From Gammaproteobacteria bacterium (GTDB lineage Bacteria > Pseudomonadota > Gammaproteobacteria > Pseudomonadales > Cellvibrionaceae), in contig SEBV01000009.1 of the NCBI GenBank assembly GCA_004172865.1, forward strand, positions 186,001 through 250,000: 64,000 bases of DNA, read 5' to 3'. The notes beneath the pieces were generated by a model, which saw only the letters and a list, made by a program, of their open reading frames with translations, was not told the DNA's origin and ran no database searches. Below are positions 1-8,206 of the stretch, one piece after another (positions within the stretch are counted from its first letter, which is position 1; each line of letters begins with the position of its first letter). The position numbers and the translations under genes were made by a program.

Positions 1-514
1 CTAAAGCCATACGTTGCGTGCGCGGGCCGATGGGAACCGCAATCATGTCCTGCTCCAAACTCTCGCCGTAGCGAATACCCGCATCGCAGCCGCTCGCGAC
101 TATATCAACGAAACTACTATCCACTACCAGCTCAAGCACAATTTCCGGATATGTCTTGAGGAATTGGTCGACTATCGGCTGAAGAAAAAGTCGCGCCGCA
201 CTTACGGGAACATTCAAACGCAGCGTGCCGCGCGGGCTATCGCGCAGATCATTGAGAACATCCAATGCGCTAACAACGTCGGCCAATGCCGGACGCAAAC
301 GACTCAGGAGCAGCGACCCAGCCTCTGTCGGCGTCACGCTTCGCGTAGTACGCAGCAATAGCCGAACGCCAAGTTCTTGTTCCAGGCGTCGCACTGCTTC
401 ACTCAATGTGGAGGCGGACTGCCCACTCACGCGAGCGGCCTGACGGAAACCATTATGTTGCGCAACAAGCGCGAAGCTGGAGAGATCAGCCATGGATGTG
501 ATGCTTGTGCTCAT
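1..514 (-). CDS. LysR-family transcriptional regulator, 3' end beyond window
   Basis: The minus strand is open from an ATG at 514 to the window edge, about 171 residues. It begins MSTSITSMADLSSF, followed by a winged-helix region with the family pattern of a divergent HTH (QAARVSGQSASTLSEAVRRL) and then LGVRLLLRTTRSVTPTEAG. From about residue 90 the effector-binding fold starts (GTLRLNVPVSAARL). A second ATG at 493 is possible. The gene is divergent from the pyridoxine dehydrogenase at 682, so that gene is the natural candidate target; this is inferred from position only. The C-terminal part lies outside the window. Confidence 0.9.
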   Translation of the reverse strand, partial: MSTSITSMADLSSFALVAQHNGFRQAARVSGQSASTLSEAVRRLEQELGVRLLLRTTRSVTPTEAGSLLLSRLRPALADVVSALDVLNDLRDSPRGTLRLNVPVSAARLFLQPIVDQFLKTYPEIVLELVVDSSFVDIVASGCDAGIRYGESLEQDMIAVPIGPRTQRMAL

Positions 515-681
515 CGATTTTTTCGCTCTATTGTGCAGAATTCGGTACAACCCGTGCACCATTAGCCTAATTATTACATCGAGCAGCTCTTGTTACCATT
601 TATCTAACGAAGCGAATCACTATTTTTAGGTCGCTTCTCAATATGAGCATTTGCCGAACACAATTAATTCAGGAGCTTTTT

Positions 682-1548
682 ATGAGCACATATTCTCTGA
701 CACAAGATCATTTTACCCCCGCTAATTGCGACATCAGTTTTAACCGCATCGGTTACGGCGCGATGCAACTGGCCGGCCCGCATGTTTGGGGCCCGCCGAA
801 AGATCGCAATGCAGCCATTGCTGTGCTGCGCGAAGCCATCGAATTAGGTATCAATCACATAGACACTTCGGATTTTTACGGGCCACATGTCACCAATCAA
901 ATCATCCGTGAGGCGCTGCATCCCTATCGGGATAATTTGACGCTGGTTACCAAGATTGGCTATTTGCGTGGCGATGATCAATCGTGGAATCCTGCAATGT
1001 CAGCGCAACAACTGCGCAGCGCGGTTTACGACAATCTTAAAAATTTACAATTAGATGTGCTTGGTGTAGTCAATTTGCGTGCGCCCGGCACAGCGTCGCC
1101 GGACGGTTCATCCATAGGAGAAGCATTGAGTGAGTTAGTTCGAATGAAAGATGAAGGGTTAATTCGTCATATCGGACTCAGCAATGTTAATGCGCAACAA
1201 ATTGCTGAAGCGCAAAACATCACGAAAATTGTCTGCGTGCAAAATCAATATAATCTCGTGCATCGCGACGATGACGCATTAATTGAATCACTCGCAAAAC
1301 AAGGCATCGCTTACGTTCCGTTTTTCCCACTAGGTGGATTTACGCCGTTACAATCAGATGCACTAACGCAAATCGCCAAAACACTTCAGGCCACGCCGAT
1401 GCAAGTTGCACTCGCATGGTTGCTACAACGTTCTCCAAATATATTGGTAATTCCTGGGACCTCGTCAGTCGCGCATCTTCGCGAAAATGTTGCTGCTGGC
1501 AATCTGCAACTCGACTCGTCGGCGCTAGCAATATTAAATGCAATGTAA
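682..1548 (+). CDS. pdxI: aldo/keto reductase, pyridoxine 4-dehydrogenase (YdbC/PdxI-like)
   Basis: The protein of 288 residues is an aldo/keto reductase with strong similarity to E. coli YdbC/PdxI as I recall it: RIGYGAMQLAGP near the start, HIDTSDFYGPHVTNQIIREAL (catalytic Asp/Tyr region), GLSNV, and near the end ATPMQVALAWLLQRSPN followed by an IPGTSSVAHLREN NADP-site segment. PdxI interconverts pyridoxine and pyridoxal with NADP(H). The ATG at 682 is preceded by AGGAG, whereas an upstream in-frame ATG at 643 has no good ribosome site. It is divergent from a LysR regulator and followed by a strong terminator. Confidence 0.88.
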   Translation: MSTYSLTQDHFTPANCDISFNRIGYGAMQLAGPHVWGPPKDRNAAIAVLREAIELGINHIDTSDFYGPHVTNQIIREALHPYRDNLTLVTKIGYLRGDDQSWNPAMSAQQLRSAVYDNLKNLQLDVLGVVNLRAPGTASPDGSSIGEALSELVRMKDEGLIRHIGLSNVNAQQIAEAQNITKIVCVQNQYNLVHRDDDALIESLAKQGIAYVPFFPLGGFTPLQSDALTQIAKTLQATPMQVALAWLLQRSPNILVIPGTSSVAHLRENVAAGNLQLDSSALAILNAM

Positions 1549-1560
1549 CTTGCTACAATA

Positions 1561-1593
1561 AAAAAACCCGCATTTTTTACGTGCGGGTTTTTT
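1561..1593. terminator. bidirectional rho-independent terminator
   Basis: A perfect 12-bp stem (AAAAAACCCGCA / TGCGGGTTTTTT) with a 9-nt loop and T-runs on both strands sits between the convergent pdxI and lipoprotein genes. It can serve both. Confidence 0.9.
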
Positions 1594-1609
1594 ATTTTGC
1601 TAATAACAA

Positions 1610-3400
1610 CTAATTAGGTTTACCGTTTAATAATTCCTGTCCATTTAAGACGGCGGATAATATGTTGCCGGGAAGCTCTACTCCGGCGCCCAACATAAAA
1701 TATTGGTGAGAAGTGGTATCACGATCTTTCCAGTCAGTGTGAGTGCCACTTATCCACTGATAATTATCTTCCACTTTGTGTATTTCAAAATCACACACTC
1801 TGTATACAACGCCTTTTCGCATTACGGTTGTTAAACCTTTAAAGGTTTTGGTATTTTTTATGGTCCAGGTCGCACTGTTATCCCGCACCGGCGTCACGGT
1901 TCTGGATAAGAATTGAAAGGTTTCATTCAATGACGCATCCTGAGCAAGCTTGTAATCAGTTTGGTTACCGACACTTGTAAAAGTGCTCGTATATTCACTT
2001 AGGCTCGACGAACTATTTTCAGTGATGGTGGTTGTATCAAGCGTGAGTTGACCGATGTTTTTTTGCTCTAAATTTACTAGCAACTTTTCAGCGCCAGTTG
2101 TAGTAGATGGAAGCGGACCACCCTCAGGCGATGTATAGGTTAAAGAGCCTTCAGTCGTGCGCGTTAAAACGGGCACACCATTTTCATCAATTATTTTTCC
2201 ATTAGTGAAATTGGTAATGCGTTCACTGTTGTAATAAATGTCATTGAATGTGGCGCCGCCGGCATATTTTGTTTTAAGTGTTGTTCCCTCGGCATATATC
2301 ACTGGATTAAAACAAACTTCAGCGGTGGGTGTACTTCCTCCAGTTGGAGCGGGCAGCAATTCTGCGTTGCCGTTTCGTAGTGATGCAGCTAAAGATTCAT
2401 AGGTCAGACCGGGAGTCTTCGCTATAGCAGCCTGAAGTTGATCCAATAATTTGTCCCAAGTCCCACCAAGTGTAAATGTGGACTTAAAAGGTAGGAAATC
2501 GCCGCCGGGCAAACTAAATCCCAAGTCATATAACGCAGTTTTTAAGGATGCCTGTGCGTCGGCGAGAGTGGTTTTTACGCTCGCCCAATCGCTACTCGCA
2601 TACCAATCAGCACTGGATTTTCCGCTGGCAAGTACCAGTGCTAAGTCCGTCAAGAGATTAATATTGCTGTTACCTGCCTGGTTGGCGATGCTGTAATAGG
2701 TTTTTATCGGCGCGGCAGTGGTAACTTTCAACGCGCAGGGAAATGCTTGTTCAGCCACTTGGCCGCTAAATTTTCCATCGGAATCTGTGGTGACTTTTGC
2801 GCTAAATGTTGAATCATCACTGCACCTCGCACTCACTTCAGCGCCTACCAAGGCAGCACCTTCAGCCGCTGAGCCTTGAATTACAGCTGTTTTCGTAAAG
2901 CTTAGGGATACGGTGCAATCTGCCGTAAAAGGTGCAGTGGTATAAGATTCTGCATTGATGCCTGCGCCACAACCTGAAAAGCTTGCAAAACTATAACCGC
3001 TTTTTGGAACTGCAAGGATGCTGGCGGTATCTCCGTGTAGCGGTTTAGCATTCTCAATGGTGAAAGTTCCGCCTGCTGACGCATCGACGGTAACTGAGTA
3101 GGTATTACGCTCAAATACAGCTGTTATCGAACAAGCTGCGGTAATTGCGCCAGTCGTGTAGGTAACGCCATTTAACTTACCTCCACAGCCATCCACCGTT
3201 TTTAGATGGTAGCCAGTTTCTGCCGTAAAGTTGAAACTTGTCGTCCTCTCATATTCTACCGTCGCTTGGGAAGTATTTACGCTACCGCCCTGATTGGTAG
3301 AGACGCTTACTGGAAATGTTTTTAACGTGACACTATCGCTCGCCCCACCGCAGCCAACTAAACCCAACATACATAACAACAATATGCCCGCACCTTTCAT
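1610..3400 (-). CDS. secreted lipoprotein with two InlB-like beta repeats
   Basis: The protein has 596 residues. A lipoprotein signal peptide ends in LVGC (Cys17). Two consecutive repeats of about 70 residues follow (about 29-98 and 99-168), each with a GG[ST] turn, a GYxxxxxxGCG motif, YTT and a late Cys, resembling divergent InlB B-repeat or cysteine-bridged bacterial surface repeats. A short Ig/carboxypeptidase-regulatory-like module comes next (about 170-230). The rest is Thr/Ser/Asn rich with no family I recognise. Its place is probably the outer membrane surface; function is unknown. It ends at the shared terminator at 1561-1593. Confidence 0.75.
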   Translation of the reverse strand: MKGAGILLLCMLGLVGCGGASDSVTLKTFPVSVSTNQGGSVNTSQATVEYERTTSFNFTAETGYHLKTVDGCGGKLNGVTYTTGAITAACSITAVFERNTYSVTVDASAGGTFTIENAKPLHGDTASILAVPKSGYSFASFSGCGAGINAESYTTAPFTADCTVSLSFTKTAVIQGSAAEGAALVGAEVSARCSDDSTFSAKVTTDSDGKFSGQVAEQAFPCALKVTTAAPIKTYYSIANQAGNSNINLLTDLALVLASGKSSADWYASSDWASVKTTLADAQASLKTALYDLGFSLPGGDFLPFKSTFTLGGTWDKLLDQLQAAIAKTPGLTYESLAASLRNGNAELLPAPTGGSTPTAEVCFNPVIYAEGTTLKTKYAGGATFNDIYYNSERITNFTNGKIIDENGVPVLTRTTEGSLTYTSPEGGPLPSTTTGAEKLLVNLEQKNIGQLTLDTTTITENSSSSLSEYTSTFTSVGNQTDYKLAQDASLNETFQFLSRTVTPVRDNSATWTIKNTKTFKGLTTVMRKGVVYRVCDFEIHKVEDNYQWISGTHTDWKDRDTTSHQYFMLGAGVELPGNILSAVLNGQELLNGKPN

Positions 3401-3499
3401 TACTGCTCCTTTGACCTAATGGTCCATTAATTTCAGGGCGTAAGACTAACGGATTGGTTTGTACAGGCAAACTATTTATAGGTGTTTTTGTTAAATAAA

Positions 3500-3526
3500 A
3501 AAACCAGAGACATGTGCTCTGGTTTT
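3500..3526 (-). terminator. rho-independent terminator
   Basis: A 10-bp perfect stem (AAAACCAGAG / CTCTGGTTTT) with a 7-nt loop is followed on the minus strand by TTTTATTTAA. It lies downstream of the small gene at 3567-3785 and upstream of the lipoprotein gene. Confidence 0.8.
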
Positions 3527-3566
3527 ATCGAGTGCAGAAACTCTGCAGTTAAAAATTTATTCAGCG

Positions 3567-3785
3567 CTATTCGCTGGCAGATCCCTGTGGATCGGTATTT
3601 ATGACATCTGCCGAATGAGCTTCGACGATTTTGATATTTTCAATATTCGTTTTCCCATAAGGCTTGGCCGCTGCTTCAACGCGCTTAAGTGCCTCTTCTT
3701 GCGTTAGTGCTTCAGATTCGGTGATAACTTCAAGGGATTCTTGTTGGCCATCCAAGGTGTAATCTACAACATAACGATGTTCCAT
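3567..3785 (-). CDS. small acidic protein of unknown function
   Basis: The protein has 72 residues from the ATG at 3785, which has a GAGG site six bases upstream; the longer frame starting at 3812 lacks one. The sequence starts MEHRYVVDYTLDGQQESLEV and is an alternation of short beta and helix elements with no signal peptide or Cys. I do not recognise the family. It has its own terminator at 3500-3526, which supports it being a real gene. Confidence 0.6.
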   Translation of the reverse strand: MEHRYVVDYTLDGQQESLEVITESEALTQEEALKRVEAAAKPYGKTNIENIKIVEAHSADVINTDPQGSASE

Positions 3786-4085
3786 TTTGGTACCTCTCAA
3801 TAAATCTGCCAATAAATCTGCAATGGTTTAATTTTCTGGTAGCCTTCACCATATCAAACCGGAGAATTTAAAATCGTTCGATAGCGTACACATTAAGTAG
3901 ATTTTTACACTGATTTAATTATCGAATTTGAACTCACGCAGATTTAACAATCGCTGCGGTGAGACAACTATTTTTTCAGATTTCAGTGAGCCCGAATTGT
4001 CGCAAAAAACCTTGGGAAACTATTCTGGCGATTTATATATCTATGTGTAAATATATTAGCCATAGAATTTACGCAGGATTAAATT
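3786..4085. other. intergenic region, divergent promoters
   Basis: This AT-rich stretch separates the divergent small gene and trxC. I see no coding sequence, RNA gene or convincing hairpin. It must hold both promoters; none stands out clearly. Confidence 0.5.
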
Positions 4086-4523
4086 ATGAGCGCCTTACAA
4101 ATAAATTGCCCGCACTGCCTTGCAACCAACAGAGTTCCCAATGAAAGATTGAGCGACAAACCTCACTGCGGAAAATGCAAAAACTTTTTATTTACTGGCA
4201 AGCCAATTGAATTGCGGAACGATAACATCAACGTGACCCTGCAGAAAAATGATGTTCCCGTACTTGTTGATTGCTGGGCCGCATGGTGCGGCCCTTGCCA
4301 AAGCTTTGCGCCTGTATTTGAACACGCAGCAAGTTTGTTTGAGCCTAAATTACGTTTCGCAAAATTGGATACTGAAGCCCTGCCGGCCATTTCACAACAA
4401 TGGTCAATTCGCAGCATTCCAACATTAATTTTATTTAAAAATGGAAAAGAAGTAACGCGCGTTTCAGGCGCATTCCCTATGCCGCAACTGAAGCAATGGC
4501 TGCAACAGCAAGGAGTGATTTAG
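4086..4523 (+). CDS. trxC: thioredoxin 2 with N-terminal zinc finger
   Basis: The protein of 145 residues has the TrxC layout: two CxxC zinc-binding pairs (Cys8/Cys11 and Cys28/Cys31), then a thioredoxin fold with the redox site WCGPC (Cys68/Cys71) and the cis-proline segment IRSIPTLILF. TrxC is a cytoplasmic disulfide reductase induced by oxidative stress and controlled by OxyR in E. coli. The start ATG follows AGGATT. A further Cys63 stands just before the active site (VDCWAAWCGPC). It is monocistronic, with GH5 convergent downstream. Confidence 0.95.
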   Translation: MSALQINCPHCLATNRVPNERLSDKPHCGKCKNFLFTGKPIELRNDNINVTLQKNDVPVLVDCWAAWCGPCQSFAPVFEHAASLFEPKLRFAKLDTEALPAISQQWSIRSIPTLILFKNGKEVTRVSGAFPMPQLKQWLQQQGVI

Positions 4524-4645
4524 CCATTAATTAATTTGGACTGGTTTTGCCATTTGAATTTTTCATAAGTCGGAACTAGCTTTCACTTTCAAATTATCGA
4601 AAAGATAGGACTAATTCCAACTTACTTATTAATTTTAAAAAAATT

Positions 4646-6391
4646 TTACTTCGTCGCAGAGAATTTTAAATTTGCGACTTGGTAATTCCCTGACATACTT
4701 TTAATGCGTAAAGTATTAATTCCTTCCTGCAAATTAATAGCTCCCAATTTCTGCTCGTGCCAATCTTTGGTGATAGGAACTGTTTGGCTAGCCAAGGTTG
4801 AATTATTAAGCGTTAATTCGAGTTTGATATTTTCAGCATTACCGGAAACTACTGTACTCAATAAATAATTTCCTGCGCGTTCAACTGTAAACGTATATTC
4901 CAACCATTCACCAGCTTCGATATTTCCAACAACGTATTCTTCGGGCGCATTTTTGTCGGCATAAATATCTACGCCATCATTGCGATAAACCGTACCGCGA
5001 TTCCACGGTTGACGTTCGCCGCCGGTAGAGATGTAATAATTCGCGGAATCCTTATCGAAATAACTTTTGGTACCCATATCGTAATCTACTGCCTTGATGG
5101 TGTCGCCAGTTGCGCCGATGATATGTTGTTTAAACGGAAGCGACGTAATCGAAGATGGTTGACGAAACATCGCATCAATTACGTCGGGACGAAATACATT
5201 ATTTTCAAAGCGAATGTCTTGTTGAGCCAACTGTAAAAGCGCTTGGGTTGCTTCTACTTTAGTTGGTCGCTCGCCTTTCCCGCTCCAATAGTTTTTAATT
5301 TTTTCATAACCATTGTTGGGCTCAATTTGCAATGGATTGTTAAACCCAATTTTTTTCAGTGGCCAAAATGCCCAACCGATGCCGTGCGATTCAACCAAGC
5401 GAATTGCATCACCAAACCAAAGATTGGAATTTTCACCAGATTCACCGAGCCACACAGGAATATTATTTTCGCTGCGTAATTTTAAAATTCCGGCAAGTTC
5501 ACCATCGGTATTATTGTTCCAATATTTGTGGAAGCTCAGCACCATGTTGTTGTCCCACGCAGGCAAAATTCCCTGATAATTATTCCCCCAACAATTGCCT
5601 TCAATAATAATCATATGTTTGCTATCAACTTCGCGAATGGCTTTGGTAATTTTCACCATCAATTCGCGCAGTGGTTTATTGGTTTTTTCTTTGCAACCGT
5701 TTTTATCATCAACCGATTCAAAACCCCAATTGGGTTCGTTGATAATATCGTAGGCACCGATCATAGGCTCGTTAGCGTAACGCTCTGCAAGTTTGCGCCA
5801 GAGTGCGATCATTTTTTCTTGATTGGCAGGGCTTTGCCACAGCGATGGTTTTGCAGGGTCGCGATCTGAAATCGCCAAATCATTTCCTTGTCCGCCGGGT
5901 GTTGCGTGCAAGTCCAGAATTAAATACATGTTGTTAGCCTTGCTCCATTGCAGCAAGGCATCGGTCATTTTAAAACCTTCGTCCAACCAGGTTTGCTTGC
6001 CTTTAACAGGTTCTTTTTCAACGGGGAGAGTGAACAAGTTGTAGTGCATGGGCAGACGCACAGAATTAAAACCCCACGCTGCCATCGCATCTATGTCTGC
6101 TTTGCGGGTGTGGTTTGCTCGCCAGGCACTGTAAAATTTTTGGGTTGCATCTGCGCCGATTAAATCTTCCATTTTTTGTTGGATGCGATATTGTTGGCCC
6201 ACGTCATTGAGTTTCACCATGTAGCCTTCTTGCAACATCCAACCGCCAAGACCCGTACCGCGCAATAAAACTTTTTCGCCGGCCTCATTGACGATAAATT
6301 GTCCATCCGCTTTTAAATAGCTTTGCGCATTGACAGCGATGGACATTAACAAGCTGAGACAAGATGACACTAGAAGAATATAGTTGCGCAC
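4646..6391 (-). CDS. GH5 glycoside hydrolase with C-terminal carbohydrate-binding module
   Basis: The protein of 581 residues has a Sec signal peptide (cleavage near Ala22). The GH5 barrel (about 35-390) carries LLRGTGLGGW, the acid/base Glu219 in IINEPNW and the nucleophile Glu317 in WLGESGE. The C-terminal part (about 430-581: VDYDMGTKSYFDKDSANYY, later NDGVDIYAD and AGEWLEYTF) is a CBM6/35-like beta sandwich. The GH5 group cleaves beta-glucans and mannans; subfamily and substrate cannot be fixed by eye. It is divergent from the AraC-type regulator and close to a TonB receptor, a second GH5 and a GH30, which suggests beta-glucan use. Confidence 0.88.
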   Translation of the reverse strand: MRNYILLVSSCLSLLMSIAVNAQSYLKADGQFIVNEAGEKVLLRGTGLGGWMLQEGYMVKLNDVGQQYRIQQKMEDLIGADATQKFYSAWRANHTRKADIDAMAAWGFNSVRLPMHYNLFTLPVEKEPVKGKQTWLDEGFKMTDALLQWSKANNMYLILDLHATPGGQGNDLAISDRDPAKPSLWQSPANQEKMIALWRKLAERYANEPMIGAYDIINEPNWGFESVDDKNGCKEKTNKPLRELMVKITKAIREVDSKHMIIIEGNCWGNNYQGILPAWDNNMVLSFHKYWNNNTDGELAGILKLRSENNIPVWLGESGENSNLWFGDAIRLVESHGIGWAFWPLKKIGFNNPLQIEPNNGYEKIKNYWSGKGERPTKVEATQALLQLAQQDIRFENNVFRPDVIDAMFRQPSSITSLPFKQHIIGATGDTIKAVDYDMGTKSYFDKDSANYYISTGGERQPWNRGTVYRNDGVDIYADKNAPEEYVVGNIEAGEWLEYTFTVERAGNYLLSTVVSGNAENIKLELTLNNSTLASQTVPITKDWHEQKLGAINLQEGINTLRIKSMSGNYQVANLKFSATK

Positions 6392-6709
6392 TGAAGTGCT
6401 CCTTTATATTGATTATGTTGTTTTGGTCGTAAAGCGACTAAGTCTGTATCAATTTACTGTTGCAATGGATGCAAAGAATTCAATTACTACTAATCTTATA
6501 AAATAGAATTTTAGTTGTCGTTCGAGTAAGGTAGTTCAGGCTGAATAATCGTGGCCGCTTGCGTATAAAAAACTCGAACAATTCAATACCAAGTCTTATA
6601 ACTACAATAAATCCTGGAAGATTTGTCTCACTTTTTACAATTGCGTTGAGATAAGCCGCTATGGAAAAGCTAATCTTCTTCATGTGCTTAACCGAGACCA
6701 ATAACAATT
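6392..6709. other. divergent intergenic region, GH5 / AraC-type regulator
   Basis: About 320 bases between the divergent GH5 and regulator genes. A minus-strand open frame at 6480-6707 looks spurious, with an unstructured sequence and no ribosome site. Operators for the regulator are expected here, but I could not single out a convincing direct repeat. Confidence 0.4.
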
Positions 6710-7873
6710 ATGCGCGAAACTATTTTCAACATTCACGACCTCGTTTTGATGATGACCAGCATTCAATGCGTCTGCTTCGTGATTCTTCTACTGGCAACCA
6801 ATCCTCCCAATAACCGCAGTAATTATTGGCTTGCGGCATTTTTGATTACCCAAGCATTTATTCCCATGCACGAACTCGTGCTCTGGGGTTCGGATTTCCG
6901 CGGGCTTATGCTGGCGAATTATCCGCGCTTATTTTTCTGGATGGGCTTCGCCTACTTTTTAGATGGCGCCTTACTCTATTTTTACGTTAAGTCACTGGTC
7001 TATCGCGATTTCAGCGTACACAAACGCGATGCCATGCACATTGTACCCGTGTTTATTTTTATCGCGTTTTTAGCGCTCACCTTTTACAGCCACACCTTGG
7101 CCGAACGCGTGATTTTGATTGAACACGACCAATACGTATATAGCGGTTCATACCTGACCGTGGATTTTATTGGCAAGCTAGGCCGCGTGTTTTACTGTAT
7201 TGGCTGCGTGATGCTTATTTTAAAATATAAGGATCAGTTGAAGGCTACGCACTCCACCATTGAGCGTGTCGATATCACCTGGCTGAAGCTTTTGGTATGC
7301 GGCTTTTTGATCGTCACTTTGATTACCGCAGCCTTAGCGCTCGCCAAAATTATCCATATGTTTATTAGCTTTCACCCCAATTTATTCCAGCTTATGGGGC
7401 TAACCAGCTATTACGCGGTGTTCTTTTTAGTACTGATTCTGGTGTTCAGCAGCATGCGCTACTTCGCCACCTTTGAATCTATTAAGCAGAAGGAACAACT
7501 CAAGCAATCGCCGGAAGCCAAGCTGGTTAACATCGCCTTCGCGGAAAAAATCGACGCCGCTATGCGCTCGCAAAAATTATATCTATCACCGGAGCTGACT
7601 TTAGACGCGCTTTCCGAAACCTTGCATATTCCCTCAAAAGATTTGTCGCTAATTTTTAACCGTCACTTCAACAGCAATTTCTATGAGTTCATCAATGGCT
7701 ATCGGATTGAAGAGGCCAAGCGAATTCTTATCGACCCGGCTCATAAATCCAAAACCATCACCCAGATTTATTTGGAAGTGGGGTTCAACAGCAAATCGGT
7801 TTTCAATACCTTCTTCAAGAAAATTGTGGGCCAAACGCCTTCAGAATTTCGTCACTCGCACTTACCGCATTAA
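6710..7873 (+). CDS. membrane-anchored AraC-family regulator
   Basis: The protein has 387 residues. The N-terminal half holds about seven hydrophobic segments (first VLMMTSIQCVCFVILLLATN, last YYAVFFLVLILVFSSMRYF, ending near residue 250). The C-terminal 100 residues form an AraC HTH: LSPELTLDALSETLHI, then FNSNFYEFINGYRIEEAKRI, and ITQIYLEVGFNSKSVFNTFF followed by GQTPSEFR. This architecture, membrane sensor plus cytoplasmic AraC domain, occurs in carbohydrate-utilization loci of Cellvibrio-like bacteria. It lies between a GH5 gene and the TonB receptor, GH5 and GH30 genes, so it probably senses a sugar and activates them; that role is inferred from position. Confidence 0.88.
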   Translation: MRETIFNIHDLVLMMTSIQCVCFVILLLATNPPNNRSNYWLAAFLITQAFIPMHELVLWGSDFRGLMLANYPRLFFWMGFAYFLDGALLYFYVKSLVYRDFSVHKRDAMHIVPVFIFIAFLALTFYSHTLAERVILIEHDQYVYSGSYLTVDFIGKLGRVFYCIGCVMLILKYKDQLKATHSTIERVDITWLKLLVCGFLIVTLITAALALAKIIHMFISFHPNLFQLMGLTSYYAVFFLVLILVFSSMRYFATFESIKQKEQLKQSPEAKLVNIAFAEKIDAAMRSQKLYLSPELTLDALSETLHIPSKDLSLIFNRHFNSNFYEFINGYRIEEAKRILIDPAHKSKTITQIYLEVGFNSKSVFNTFFKKIVGQTPSEFRHSHLPH

Positions 7874-8206
7874 TACCGCCGCAGCACTTTCCACAAAAAG
7901 GTTTGACTCGCGTTTTTTTGGCGTCGAACCTTTTGTTTTTTGTGACGATCCCCTTTAAAAAATCTCTTACTAAACATCCGTCTTATTTTGTCTTTATTTT
8001 CTAGCTTACTGATTTTATTCAGTATTTAATCGTACATTTGTTTTTTTCAGATCGAACATTCACCCACAAAAAATATTTTCGTTCGAACCCATAGCTCGGA
8101 CGCCGTACTGCTTGACGCCTCCTTAACATCCTCTCCGGCAATTACTGATGCGCCATCTGCATTTGGTTTTGCCACAAACTAATAACAAACACATCGAGGA
8201 ATTGAG
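7874..8206. promoter_or_regulatory. upstream region of the TonB-dependent receptor
   Basis: No gene is visible in these 333 bases. TTCGAACC lies at 8082-8089 and its reverse complement GGTTCGAA lies at 11043-11050, upstream of the second GH5. TCGAAC also occurs at 8052-8057 and near 7922. These could be operator parts for the adjacent AraC-type regulator. The receptor start has GAGG nine bases upstream. Confidence 0.3.

Noticed and set aside
5009-5869. Several plus-strand open frames inside the GH5 gene
   Set aside because: Antisense shadows of a gene with clear catalytic motifs; no ribosome sites and unordered sequences.
6480-6707. 75-codon minus-strand frame upstream of the AraC-type gene
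   Set aside because: No family features, no ribosome site, lies in the divergent promoter region.
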